From Gammaproteobacteria bacterium (GTDB taxonomy: Bacteria; Pseudomonadota; Gammaproteobacteria; Arenicellales; JAJDZL01): DNA of 64,000 bases. The translations under genes were made by a program, and so were the position numbers. Under the pieces are notes generated by a model. It was not told the DNA's origin, searched no databases, and saw nothing but the letters and a program-made list of their open reading frames with translations. Of this stretch, positions 1 through 8,136 are shown in pieces (the stretch's first letter is position 1; every line of letters starts with the position of its first letter). The stretch spans positions 124,001 to 188,000 of the forward strand of contig JAJEHQ010000024.1 in the NCBI GenBank assembly GCA_022823625.1. The letters are read 5' to 3'.

Positions 1-2
1 CG

Positions 3-428
3 ATTGATGCAACAGAGTTTTCAATGCCAGCTATCGATTTGAATCTCGGCTTCTACCAAGTTGCAAATCATTACTATTTTCCTGGCTGGCACCAGCAATC
101 CACGTTGTTTGAAATTTTGATGAACAAGGAAAAGTGGGATGCTCTGTCTGACCAACAACAAGCCTGGCTTGAATTGTCCTGCGGCGACAACTTTCGTTAT
201 GGCCTGCTTGAAGGGGAAGCCATTCAGTCCCCGGCACTGATCGAGCTGCAGGAAAAGGGTGTGAACATCCATCGCTGGCCACAAGAAATTCTGGATCAGC
301 TTGAAGCTGCGTGGCTCGAAGTGGTTGCGGAAGAAAGTGCAGCCAATCCTGATTTCAAAAGAGTTTGGGATCATCTGCAGGCATTTAGAGAGCAGTATTC
401 CGTTTGGGCTGAACTCGGTTACCTGTAA
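3..428 (+). CDS. dctP: TRAP transporter periplasmic binding protein, C-terminal part (partial)
   Basis: This is the last part of a periplasmic solute-binding protein; the frame is already open at base 3, so the start lies before the window. About 141 residues are visible. The pieces IDATEF, YYFPGWHQ and the following helical tail match the C-terminal lobe of the DctP/TakP class of TRAP receptors, which bind carboxylates in the periplasm and hand them to a DctQ/DctM membrane pair. Those two genes follow directly on the same strand, separated by a strong hairpin terminator. The ligand cannot be read because the binding-site arginine region is missing; the neighbouring lutAB genes suggest lactate, pyruvate or another 2-oxo/2-hydroxy acid. 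Confidence 0.85.
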   Translation: MDATEFSMPAIDLNLGFYQVANHYYFPGWHQQSTLFEILMNKEKWDALSDQQQAWLELSCGDNFRYGLLEGEAIQSPALIELQEKGVNIHRWPQEILDQLEAAWLEVVAEESAANPDFKRVWDHLQAFREQYSVWAELGYL

Positions 429-463
429 AACCAGGATTCTCACCTGATTGGTGACTTTTCCAA

Positions 464-504
464 AAACCAGGGATGCCTGAGTGCATCCCTGGTTTGAATT
501 TTTT
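464..504 (+). terminator. Intrinsic terminator/attenuator between dctP and dctQ
   Basis: A perfect 13-bp stem (arms 464-476 and 483-495, six-base loop) starting AAACCAGGG is followed by a run of six T at 499-504. It sits inside the TRAP operon, between the binding-protein gene and the membrane genes. Partial termination here would give more receptor than permease, a common arrangement in binding-protein dependent transporters. Confidence 0.85.
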
Positions 505-527
505 AGCTGGCCAAAACCTGAATCGGC

Positions 528-1121
528 ATGAAATTCTTACTGCGACTTGATGAGATTACCGAAGCTTGGATTGTCTGGATCGGTAGAGTGACCGCATGGG
601 TCGCGATCGCGCTCATGATTGTGATCGTTTTTGATGTCATTACCCGTCGCTTTCTTGTGCTTGGCTCAACCAAACTCCAGGAACTTGAGTGGCACATTCA
701 TGCAGTCCTTTTTCTGTTTTGCCTGGGATATGCCTATCTCAAAGATGCACATGTAAGAATTGATTTGGTTCGGGAACGACTCAGCAGAAGATCGCAACTT
801 TGGATTGAACTGATCGGTTGTCTGTTCTTTCTTATCCCCTATTGCATCATCGTGATCTACTACGGAGCAGACTGGTGGCATCGTTCATTCGAACAGAATG
901 AAATGGCCGCCTCTGCGACCGGGTTGCCCTATCGCTGGATCATCAAAGCGGCGCTACCTATCGGGTTTGTAATTCTGTTACTTAGTGCCGTCGGTATGGC
1001 TTTTAGAAAGATTGTCCAGATTTTTGGAACTCCCGATTTGGTTCAGATTGTTGACGAAAGAGAGAAGGCTGAGACGGTCCACCTGGATGAGGTGGAACTA
1101 CCGGTCAATGGAGAGCGATGA
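528..1121 (+). CDS. dctQ: TRAP transporter small permease subunit
   Basis: A 197-residue inner-membrane protein with four predicted hydrophobic segments (roughly residues 15-40, 55-75, 95-115 and 140-165), the size and topology of the DctQ family. DctQ pairs with the large DctM subunit to form the membrane part of a sodium-driven TRAP uptake system. The ATG lies just after the terminator behind dctP; no strong ribosome site is visible, but no better start exists in frame. The C-terminal 30 residues are acidic and cytoplasmic. The gap to dctM is 12 bases, so the two are surely co-transcribed. Confidence 0.85.
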   Translation: MKFLLRLDEITEAWIVWIGRVTAWVAIALMIVIVFDVITRRFLVLGSTKLQELEWHIHAVLFLFCLGYAYLKDAHVRIDLVRERLSRRSQLWIELIGCLFFLIPYCIIVIYYGADWWHRSFEQNEMAASATGLPYRWIIKAALPIGFVILLLSAVGMAFRKIVQIFGTPDLVQIVDEREKAETVHLDEVELPVNGER

Positions 1122-1133
1122 CGGAGCGAATTA

Positions 1134-2504
1134 ATGCTTGACTTCTTCATCGACTATATGCCGCTGTTCATGTTTCTTGCACTGGCGATACTGTTATTTT
1201 CCGGCTATCCGGTAGCCGCGGTGCTTGGTGGTATCGGTTTAGGATTTGGCTATCTCGGGGTTTACCTGGATGTATTTGTTCCGATTGAGTTTTTTAACAT
1301 CGTTGGTCGAATATGGAGTGGTATAGCAGACAATCTGGTTTTGGTGGCCATCCCAATGTTCATATTTATGGGGACCATGCTGGAAAAAAGCGGGGTCGCG
1401 CGCGATTTGCTCTATTGTCTTCAGGTTTTACTTAGACGGGTGCCCGGTGGTTTGGCGCTGTCCGTTACAGTTATGGGAACCATTATGGCTGCGACGACCG
1501 GAATCATTGGTGCGTCTGTCGTCATGATGACACTCATGGCTTTGCCCATCATGCTTCAGCGGCAATACAACATACCTCTCGCTACCGGTACAATTGCGGC
1601 ATCTGGAACATTGGGTATTCTGATCCCGCCAAGCATCATGCTCGTGATCATGGCTGACCTGCTCGGTCGCTCAGTAGGCAATTTGTTTGTTGCAGCAGTT
1701 TTTCCAGGACTGCTACTTGCCAGCATCTACGCAGTTTATATTTTTGTGATTTGTTCGATCAAACCCGAGCTTGCGCCCCCACTGCCGAAAGACTTGGGGC
1801 CACAGGACACCCGCGAATTTTGGAAAATGATTTTCAATGGCCTGATACCTCCAGTATTACTGATCGTACTGGTGTTGGGATCGATTGTTGCGGGATGGGC
1901 AACACCGACAGAAGCATCTGGAGTAGGTGCCGCGGGTGCGACTTTGATGGCGGCAATGAAAAAGAGGTTGAATTTTGCGACGCTGCGATCGGTAGTAGAG
2001 CGATCTGCATTGACAGGTGCCATGTTGTTTTTCATTTTCATCGGTGCAACTGCGTTTTCCTATGTGTTTCGATCGCTTGGCGGCGACGATATCGTCATCG
2101 AGATCGTTGAAAACAGCGGTTTTGGTGCATGGGGAATTCTATTTACACTGATGGCAATCGTGTTTGTGTTGGGGTTCTTTTTTGACTGGATTGAAATTAC
2201 TCTAATCGTTTTGCCAGTGTTTGCCCCAATCGTCCAATTGCTTGACTTTGGTGACCATGTTGACAAAATTGACCTGGTCTATTGGTTTGCAATCCTGGTT
2301 GCCGTTAACCTGCAGACCAGCTTTCTGACACCGCCCTTCGGATTCGCGCTTTTTTATATGAAAGGGGTAGCTCCGCCTGAAGTCAAGATTCAGCAGATAT
2401 ATCGGGGTATTGTTCCTTTCGTTTTACTGCAGGTTGTTGGACTGACACTCGTGATTGCGTTTCCTGAGATCGCATTGTGGTTGCCTAGTAAGTTGCTAAA
2501 CTAG
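1134..2504 (+). CDS. dctM: TRAP transporter large permease subunit
   Basis: A 456-residue, very hydrophobic protein with about a dozen membrane segments, the normal size for DctM/SiaM-type permeases that carry out sodium-coupled substrate translocation. Recognisable stretches include the early FSGYPVAAVLG segment, the glycine-rich helical hairpin around GTLGILIPPS (about residues 160-172) and the mirrored LTPPFGFALFYMKG near residue 400, both hallmarks of the ion-transporter superfamily fold with two inverted halves. It follows dctQ by 12 bases and precedes lutA by 24 bases, placing the TRAP system and LutAB in one likely transcription unit. Confidence 0.92.
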   Translation: MLDFFIDYMPLFMFLALAILLFSGYPVAAVLGGIGLGFGYLGVYLDVFVPIEFFNIVGRIWSGIADNLVLVAIPMFIFMGTMLEKSGVARDLLYCLQVLLRRVPGGLALSVTVMGTIMAATTGIIGASVVMMTLMALPIMLQRQYNIPLATGTIAASGTLGILIPPSIMLVIMADLLGRSVGNLFVAAVFPGLLLASIYAVYIFVICSIKPELAPPLPKDLGPQDTREFWKMIFNGLIPPVLLIVLVLGSIVAGWATPTEASGVGAAGATLMAAMKKRLNFATLRSVVERSALTGAMLFFIFIGATAFSYVFRSLGGDDIVIEIVENSGFGAWGILFTLMAIVFVLGFFFDWIEITLIVLPVFAPIVQLLDFGDHVDKIDLVYWFAILVAVNLQTSFLTPPFGFALFYMKGVAPPEVKIQQIYRGIVPFVLLQVVGLTLVIAFPEIALWLPSKLLN

Positions 2505-2528
2505 CTCTTCACCACAATTCAAGCTAAA

Positions 2529-3308
2529 GTGGCTGAAACAGTCAAATCATCTGGAAAATCTGTCGGGCTGTTTGCAACGTGCCTGGTCGATCTCATGAGA
2601 CCTGAGGTTGGATTTGCCTCTGCAAAACTGATTGAAGATGCAGGTTTTGAGCTTGACGTTCCCCGTTCCCAAACCTGCTGCGGTCAACCACTTTATAACA
2701 ATGGAGACTTTCAGGGCACTCGAAATATTGCCCGCCAATTAGTCGAAACATTTTCTGGATATGATTTTGTCGTCGCACCATCCGGATCCTGTGCCGCGAT
2801 GATCAAGATTCACATTCCCGAATTATTTTCTGAAGAAGCAGACCATCTTTATAACAAAGCGAAGGCTATCGCTGACAAGACTTATGAGCTGACTGAATTC
2901 TTAGTTGCGTTTGGAAGCTCAGATATTGTGGCATCTTATAAAGGCGCATGCACCTACCATGATTCGTGTTCAGGGTTTCGAGAGTTGGGCATTCATACTT
3001 CGCCACGTGAACTTCTCGGAAAGGTTGAGGGCATGACACTGACCGAGTGCCGGGAATCAACTGCCTGCTGTGGGTTTGGCGGTACGTTTTGTGTGAAATA
3101 TCCAGAGATCTCAACGCAGATTGTTTCGGAAAAAGTCCAAAACATTCAGGATACTGGAGCTCAAACGGTATTGGGTGGTGACCTTGGTTGCCTGATGAAT
3201 ATTGCCGGTTTCCTCAGTCGGAAAGGCAGTGACATTCGCGTATTACATGTTGCAGAAGTATTGGCGGGTTGCGGAGATAATTCAGCGATAGGCAAGCCGA
3301 GGAATTAA
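2529..3308 (+). CDS. lutA: Lactate utilization protein A (CCG-domain Fe-S protein)
   Basis: A 259-residue cytoplasmic protein with two cysteine-rich CCG modules: C18 with C50-C51-G52 (TCCGQPLYN) and C141/C147 with C180-C181-G182 (ACCGFGGTFC). This is the layout of LutA/YkgE, one subunit of the LutABC iron-sulfur complex that oxidises L-lactate to pyruvate without a classical flavin dehydrogenase. The start is GTG. It lies 24 bases after dctM and 15 before lutB. The expected third gene, lutC, does not follow lutB; the complex would need a LutC encoded elsewhere or may act on a different hydroxy acid. Confidence 0.88.
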   Translation: MAETVKSSGKSVGLFATCLVDLMRPEVGFASAKLIEDAGFELDVPRSQTCCGQPLYNNGDFQGTRNIARQLVETFSGYDFVVAPSGSCAAMIKIHIPELFSEEADHLYNKAKAIADKTYELTEFLVAFGSSDIVASYKGACTYHDSCSGFRELGIHTSPRELLGKVEGMTLTECRESTACCGFGGTFCVKYPEISTQIVSEKVQNIQDTGAQTVLGGDLGCLMNIAGFLSRKGSDIRVLHVAEVLAGCGDNSAIGKPRN

Positions 3309-3323
3309 TTATCTGGGGCAGTT

Positions 3324-4742
3324 GTGGAAGTTGCATCACCGAAATTCAAGTCAAGTGCCCGCGAAGCGCTTTTGAATGAAAGCCTGCAAGGCGCTTTAAA
3401 GAATTCACGCGGTGGTTTTGTCGACAAGCGATTGGCAGCTGTTGAAGATTTCCCGCAATTTGACGAATTGCGAGACCGAGCTGTTGGTATCAAAAATCAT
3501 GTTCTGATCAATCTTGATTACTATCTTGGCCAGTTTGCCGATCAGGTTGAGGCCGTCGGAGGACAGGTTCACTTTGCGGCAACACCTGAGGATGGTGTTG
3601 AAACAATCATCGATATTTGCAAACAGGCGGGTGCAAAGCGCGTTGCAAAAGGAAAATCGATGATTGGTGAAGAGATGGCCCTCAACGATGCACTAGAGAG
3701 TCAGGGTATGGAGGTCATTGAAACTGATCTTGGTGAATATATCATCCAGCTAGCCAAGGAAAATCCAAGCCACATCATCGCGCCCGCCATTCACAAGACG
3801 CGTGCTGAGATTACTGACCTTTTTCACGAACATCACGGGAAGTACGGATTGACGGAAAGGGTGGAAGAAGTAGAGACGATTGTCAATGAAGCGCGAACAG
3901 TATTGAGGGAGCACTTTGTCAGTGCCGATGTTGGCATAACTGGAGCAAACTTTTTGCTGGCAGATTCTGGGGCTTCGGTATTGGTGACGAATGAAGGCAA
4001 TGGTGATTTGACCAGTACTTTGCCACGTGTGCATATCGTTACCGCTTCGATCGAAAAAGTAATTCCCTCGCACAAAGACCTCTCAGTTTTTGTACGAATT
4101 CTTGCACGAAGTGCCACTGGCCAGGAAATATCCTCATATACCAGTATTTACAGTGGCCCAGCACAGTCATGTGACATGGATGGTCCGGCTGAGTATCATG
4201 TTGTTTTACTTGATAACGGACGCTCAAAAATGTTGCAGGGTGAGTTTTGGGAGATGCTACGTTGCATTCGGTGCGGAGCTTGTATGAATCACTGCCCAGT
4301 TTACCAATCTATCGGAGGGCATGCTTATGGTTGGGTCTATCCCGGGCCCATGGGTTCAGTCTGGACCCCATTGCTAGTCGGTTTGCAGAATGCAGCGAAT
4401 CTACCCAACGCATGTTCGCTGAACGGGCGCTGCGAGGCTGTATGCCCGGTCAGAATTCCACTGCCGAAATTATTGCGAACACTGAGAAACCAAATTTTTG
4501 AACGAGGTCTGTCAGACTGGCCGTCACGTAGCGGACTTGCGATGTGGGGATTGGTAGCCAGGCATCCGAAACTGTTCCGGTTGTCAATCGGTATGGCTTC
4601 CTGGTTTTTGAGTCAACTGGGCCGTCGCAGGGGTTCAATTCGAAGTCTACCGTTGGCCACTGGCTGGACAAAGACTCGAGATCTTCCTTCACCAGCAGGT
4701 AGGGGATTTGTTGCTCGATGGAATTCTCAGAAATTCGAATAG
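3324..4742 (+). CDS. lutB: Lactate utilization protein B (Fe-S oxidoreductase)
   Basis: A 472-residue protein of LutB/YkgF size. The N-terminal two thirds form the LUD domain, with the typical GITGANFLLADSGA stretch and the TNEGNGDL segment; the C-terminal part has a ferredoxin-like cluster C314-x2-C317-x2-C320-x3-C324-P and a second group near residues 364-374 (ACSLNGRCEAVCPV), enough for two [4Fe-4S] clusters. With LutA it transfers electrons during lactate oxidation. The start is GTG, 15 bases after lutA. The gene appears complete, ending at a TAG. Immediately after it the sequence changes to defence genes and remnants, so this gene marks the left edge of the accessory island. Confidence 0.88.
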   Translation: MEVASPKFKSSAREALLNESLQGALKNSRGGFVDKRLAAVEDFPQFDELRDRAVGIKNHVLINLDYYLGQFADQVEAVGGQVHFAATPEDGVETIIDICKQAGAKRVAKGKSMIGEEMALNDALESQGMEVIETDLGEYIIQLAKENPSHIIAPAIHKTRAEITDLFHEHHGKYGLTERVEEVETIVNEARTVLREHFVSADVGITGANFLLADSGASVLVTNEGNGDLTSTLPRVHIVTASIEKVIPSHKDLSVFVRILARSATGQEISSYTSIYSGPAQSCDMDGPAEYHVVLLDNGRSKMLQGEFWEMLRCIRCGACMNHCPVYQSIGGHAYGWVYPGPMGSVWTPLLVGLQNAANLPNACSLNGRCEAVCPVRIPLPKLLRTLRNQIFERGLSDWPSRSGLAMWGLVARHPKLFRLSIGMASWFLSQLGRRRGSIRSLPLATGWTKTRDLPSPAGRGFVARWNSQKFE

Positions 4743-4828
4743 ACTCTGACTTGTTTTGCCATCCAGTAATTCTTCACAGCAAGATTGACCAAGTCACTTG
4801 TGTTCCATTTTGAGAACTGAGATATCAG

Positions 4829-5026
4829 GTGAGGGGTTTTTCAGCTATCTGGATTGAGTTTATTAATTCCGCTTTCCTCCCAGTTGATCGAAATAGGGGC
4901 ACACAGATTCGAGAGGAGGCCTATTTCACCAAAGGACGTGTCATTGTTGCAGATAAAAATACAAAGAGAGTTGAAGTGAAATTTGCCCACTACATGCCAA
5001 TACTTGAGTCCGTCGAGCCACACTAA
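4829..5026 (+). pseudogene. Remnant of a type I restriction enzyme R subunit (N-terminal piece)
   Basis: A 65-codon open frame whose middle reads TQIREEAYFTKGRVIV followed by a basic stretch and FAHYMPIL. This closely resembles the N-terminal nuclease region of one HsdR family, where the pattern TQIREE-x-YFTKGRIIV is followed by RADY and then the catalytic IEAK. Here the frame stops right after the equivalent of RADYIL, so the nuclease, helicase and C-terminal parts are absent. It ends 15 bases before the start of the next defence gene. I read it as debris of an older type I system replaced by the present genes; the family match is from memory and needs a search. Confidence 0.55.
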
Positions 5027-5041
5027 TCAGCGAGTATTGCG

Positions 5042-7168
5042 ATGGAAGAACCTAAACCACTTGATAGTTGCTTCGAAAAAAAGCTGTTCCGAATTCCCGA
5101 CTACCAGCGCGGTTACGCGTGGGGACGCGAGCAGTTGGATGCCTTCTGGGAGGATCTTACAAACCTGCCAGACGGTCGCTCCCACTATACCGGCGTGCTC
5201 ACTCTGAAAAATATTCCGACCACGGAAGTTCGACAGGATGACAAGGAGTTCTGGCTGGTCGATGACCATTCCTACAAACTGTACCACATTGTCGACGGCC
5301 AGCAACGGCTAACGACCTTCACGCTGTTTTTGCAAGCATTCGTCGAGTTGATTCGCAGCTTGCCCGAAAACGAGGGTCAGGTGGACGAGGAGATCTACCT
5401 GGCGGACACGCTGAGCATCGCGGATGTTGAAAAGAAGTTTCTGTTCAAAGTGAAGCCGGCTGGGGATGCCTTTCGAACTTACAAATTCGGCTACACGGTT
5501 GACAATCCTAGCTACGAGTACATGCGGTACCGCATTTTGGGTGAGTCGGATAGTGGTACAGTGTGTGAGACGTTCTATACACTCAACCTTAGCAATGGGA
5601 AGCAATATTTTAAAGAGCGACTGCGAGCCTGGCACGAAGAAAAAGGAAGCTCAGGGCTCCGAAGCATATACCGTACGCTGACCAAACGGTTTCTGCTCAA
5701 CGAGTACATTATCAAAGACGAATTCGATGTTTTCGTCGCCTTCGAGACGATGAACAATCGCGGTAAGACGCTATCAAATCTCGAGTTGCTCAAGAATCGT
5801 TTGATTTATCTTACGACGCTCTATACTGATGCGGAGTTGGATCCTGCGGAATACAAAGATCTCCGAGACTCAATCAACGACGCTTGGAAGGAAGTTTATT
5901 TTCAGTTGGGGCGCAACAAGTCGAAGCCGCTGAACGACAACGACTTTCTGCGAGCTCACTGGATGATGTATTTCAAGTTTTCGCGGCAGACGGGACGAGA
6001 CTACATCAAGTTCCTGCTGGAGGAGCAGTTCACTCCACAGCGTGTTCATCGCAAGATTGTTCAACGGGTGGAACTAGAGGAAGCCGAAGAGCAGACATCT
6101 GATTCGGACCTAGAAGTGGACGACGAGAACGGATTGGACGAGGTCGAAAGCAGCAGGCCGGTGATTGAGGCTGAGTTGCGTCCGAACGACATTCGCGACT
6201 ACGTCAAAAGCCTCAAAGCATCTTCGGTTCATTGGTTCCGCACGTTCTACCCATCGATGTCTGACGATTTGACGTCGAAAGAAATTGAATGGATTCAACG
6301 TCTGAATCGGTTAGGTATGGCGTATTTTCGCCCACTATTAATGGCGATTCTAAAGAATTTTGAAGATCCGTGCCAGCGTATTGGTATCTTCAAGGAGATA
6401 GAACGGTTTGTCTTCGTTTTGTTTCGGTTAACCCAAGCCCGTTCGAATTATCGCAGTTCGGAGTTCAGCAATGCTGTCCGCGCAATAGACCGTGGCGAGT
6501 TAGGTTTGACGGAACTAAAGGAGCGACTGCGACGCCGGATGAGTTACGCGTTCACGGATGATGGTCATTTTGCACACGACGACTTTTATCTGTTGCTTCA
6601 GAAGAAGTTCGAGAACGGTCAGGGCTACTATGGCTGGTCCGGCTTGCGCTATTTCCTCTACGAGTACGAACTGGAGTTGCTGCCTAGCGGTCGCCCTAAG
6701 AAAGTCTACTGGTCGGATTTGCTCAAGACACCGAATGACAAAATTTCCATTGAGCACGTTTATCCGCAAACCGAGACGGCGGCGTGGCGGTTGACCTTCG
6801 AAAGTATCCGTGAGCAAGAGAGGGTGAAGTACTGCAATAGCCTTGGTAACCTGTTACTCCTTTCTCTTGCGATTAACGCTTCGTTGCAGAATGACGAATT
6901 CGCTGAAAAAAAGAACCCCAAATTAAACCGTGATGGCACTAAAGCTCGTAACGGTTATGCAGATGGGTCGCATTCGGAAATCGAAGTCTCCCGTTGCGAA
7001 ACTTGGGGACCCAATGAGATTCTTGAGCGAGGCATTCGGCTGATTAGATTCATGGAGAAGCGCTGGGATATCCGTTTCGCAGATGACCAGGTACGGGAAG
7101 CACTACTGTTTATCGGAAGTAATAATGGCGAAGAACCCGATGGACAGGATTTAGAATCAGATTCATAG
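5042..7168 (+). CDS. GmrSD-like DUF262/DUF1524 nuclease protein
   Basis: A 708-residue cytoplasmic protein with the two-part layout of GmrSD-type enzymes. The N-terminal DUF262 (ParB/sulfiredoxin-like, NTP-using) domain shows IPDYQRGYAW at residues 18-27 and VDGQQRLTTF at about 84-93. The C-terminal DUF1524 domain has the HNH-like IEHVYPQ near residue 571 and the NSLGNLLLL stretch about 35 residues later. GmrSD restricts phage DNA carrying glucosylated hydroxymethylcytosine; relatives (BrxU, SspE) act on other modified DNA. A central acidic linker (about residues 350-375) separates the halves. The ATG is preceded by the end of an HsdR remnant. The next gene starts 142 bases on. Target specificity cannot be read from sequence. 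Confidence 0.85.
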   Translation: MEEPKPLDSCFEKKLFRIPDYQRGYAWGREQLDAFWEDLTNLPDGRSHYTGVLTLKNIPTTEVRQDDKEFWLVDDHSYKLYHIVDGQQRLTTFTLFLQAFVELIRSLPENEGQVDEEIYLADTLSIADVEKKFLFKVKPAGDAFRTYKFGYTVDNPSYEYMRYRILGESDSGTVCETFYTLNLSNGKQYFKERLRAWHEEKGSSGLRSIYRTLTKRFLLNEYIIKDEFDVFVAFETMNNRGKTLSNLELLKNRLIYLTTLYTDAELDPAEYKDLRDSINDAWKEVYFQLGRNKSKPLNDNDFLRAHWMMYFKFSRQTGRDYIKFLLEEQFTPQRVHRKIVQRVELEEAEEQTSDSDLEVDDENGLDEVESSRPVIEAELRPNDIRDYVKSLKASSVHWFRTFYPSMSDDLTSKEIEWIQRLNRLGMAYFRPLLMAILKNFEDPCQRIGIFKEIERFVFVLFRLTQARSNYRSSEFSNAVRAIDRGELGLTELKERLRRRMSYAFTDDGHFAHDDFYLLLQKKFENGQGYYGWSGLRYFLYEYELELLPSGRPKKVYWSDLLKTPNDKISIEHVYPQTETAAWRLTFESIREQERVKYCNSLGNLLLLSLAINASLQNDEFAEKKNPKLNRDGTKARNGYADGSHSEIEVSRCETWGPNEILERGIRLIRFMEKRWDIRFADDQVREALLFIGSNNGEEPDGQDLESDS

Positions 7169-7310
7169 GCAAAACGCCGAAGCACTACATATTGAGAATC
7201 TACAAGAGTTCTAATAGTTGCCCATGCATGCGAACTTACCATCTAAGCTCGAAATGCTTCTGGCCTAAGGATAAATTGTAGCTAGCTGAATAATTGATGG
7301 AGAAATTAAC

Positions 7311-7955
7311 TTGAACTTACTAACGGGCACCTTCGAAAAAAGGCTTAGAAAAAGTATTTCGTTTGCATGGCAAATTTTCAGGGAAAAAACAGGCGCCAAG
7401 CTGTTACCAATCAACAAAGAAGCATCAATGCAGCTTCATTACACCTATATCTTGCAACAGGTGATTCCTCTTATTTGTTTTCATGAGGATGAAAATGTGA
7501 AATTCGAATTGGAGACAGGTGTGAGGGTTAATGACAATTACCGTGTAATTGATCTGGTATTGAAAGGAAAGAACTCTCACGGTCTTTACCACAATGTTGC
7601 TGTTGAGATGAAGTGCTATCGGCAAAAAACTTCGTCAGGTGGGCAGCGTGAAGCATCAGATATTTTCATGAAAGACGTCTATGGCGATCTACACTTACTT
7701 GAAGAGTATTGCAATTATGGAGAGTTTGATCGAGGTGTTTCTCTCGTCATGAATGATTTTATAAGGCATGTGCATCCCAAGCAAAAGAGTGGGAAGTGTT
7801 GGGACTATGACATTTCACATGGTACTAAAGTAGGAGATATACACCTGGAGACTCCGATAGGCGGAAAAAAGATCGATATTAGACTTGAAAAATCATATGA
7901 ATTCAATTGGGTTCAATGTGGTCAATTTTGGTTTCTGGAGATTGAAGGACATTAG
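7311..7955 (+). CDS. Small PD-(D/E)XK nuclease-fold protein, family unknown
   Basis: A 214-residue protein I cannot assign to a named family. It has a compact nuclease-like signature: an acidic residue in the strand FELETG (about 65-70), D81 in YRVIDLVL, and E99-M-K101 in VAVEMKCYRQ, the spacing expected for a PD-(D/E)XK fold. Downstream EASDIFMKDVYGDLHLLEEY could supply the conserved helix. No membrane segment or signal peptide is visible. The start is TTG with a good ribosome site (GGAGAAA) eight bases upstream; a nearby ATG at 7296 runs into a stop after five codons. It lies between a GmrSD-like gene and a type ISP-like gene, 142 and about 180 bases away, so a defence role is inferred from context. 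Confidence 0.6.
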   Translation: MNLLTGTFEKRLRKSISFAWQIFREKTGAKLLPINKEASMQLHYTYILQQVIPLICFHEDENVKFELETGVRVNDNYRVIDLVLKGKNSHGLYHNVAVEMKCYRQKTSSGGQREASDIFMKDVYGDLHLLEEYCNYGEFDRGVSLVMNDFIRHVHPKQKSGKCWDYDISHGTKVGDIHLETPIGGKKIDIRLEKSYEFNWVQCGQFWFLEIEGH

Positions 7956-8136
7956 AATTTCCTGAGTTTATCGATTCGTATTGATAACATGTTGATTTAG
8001 TTATATTCGTTACAAATAATACTGCATTTCGAACCCCTGCAATTTTTCGGTAAATTCTGCTGTTATTTCAACTCGAGTGGTTGCTTGTCCCAATCAAGCC
8101 CAATCATCCGACAGATATTCTACGCAAACAAAGTTT

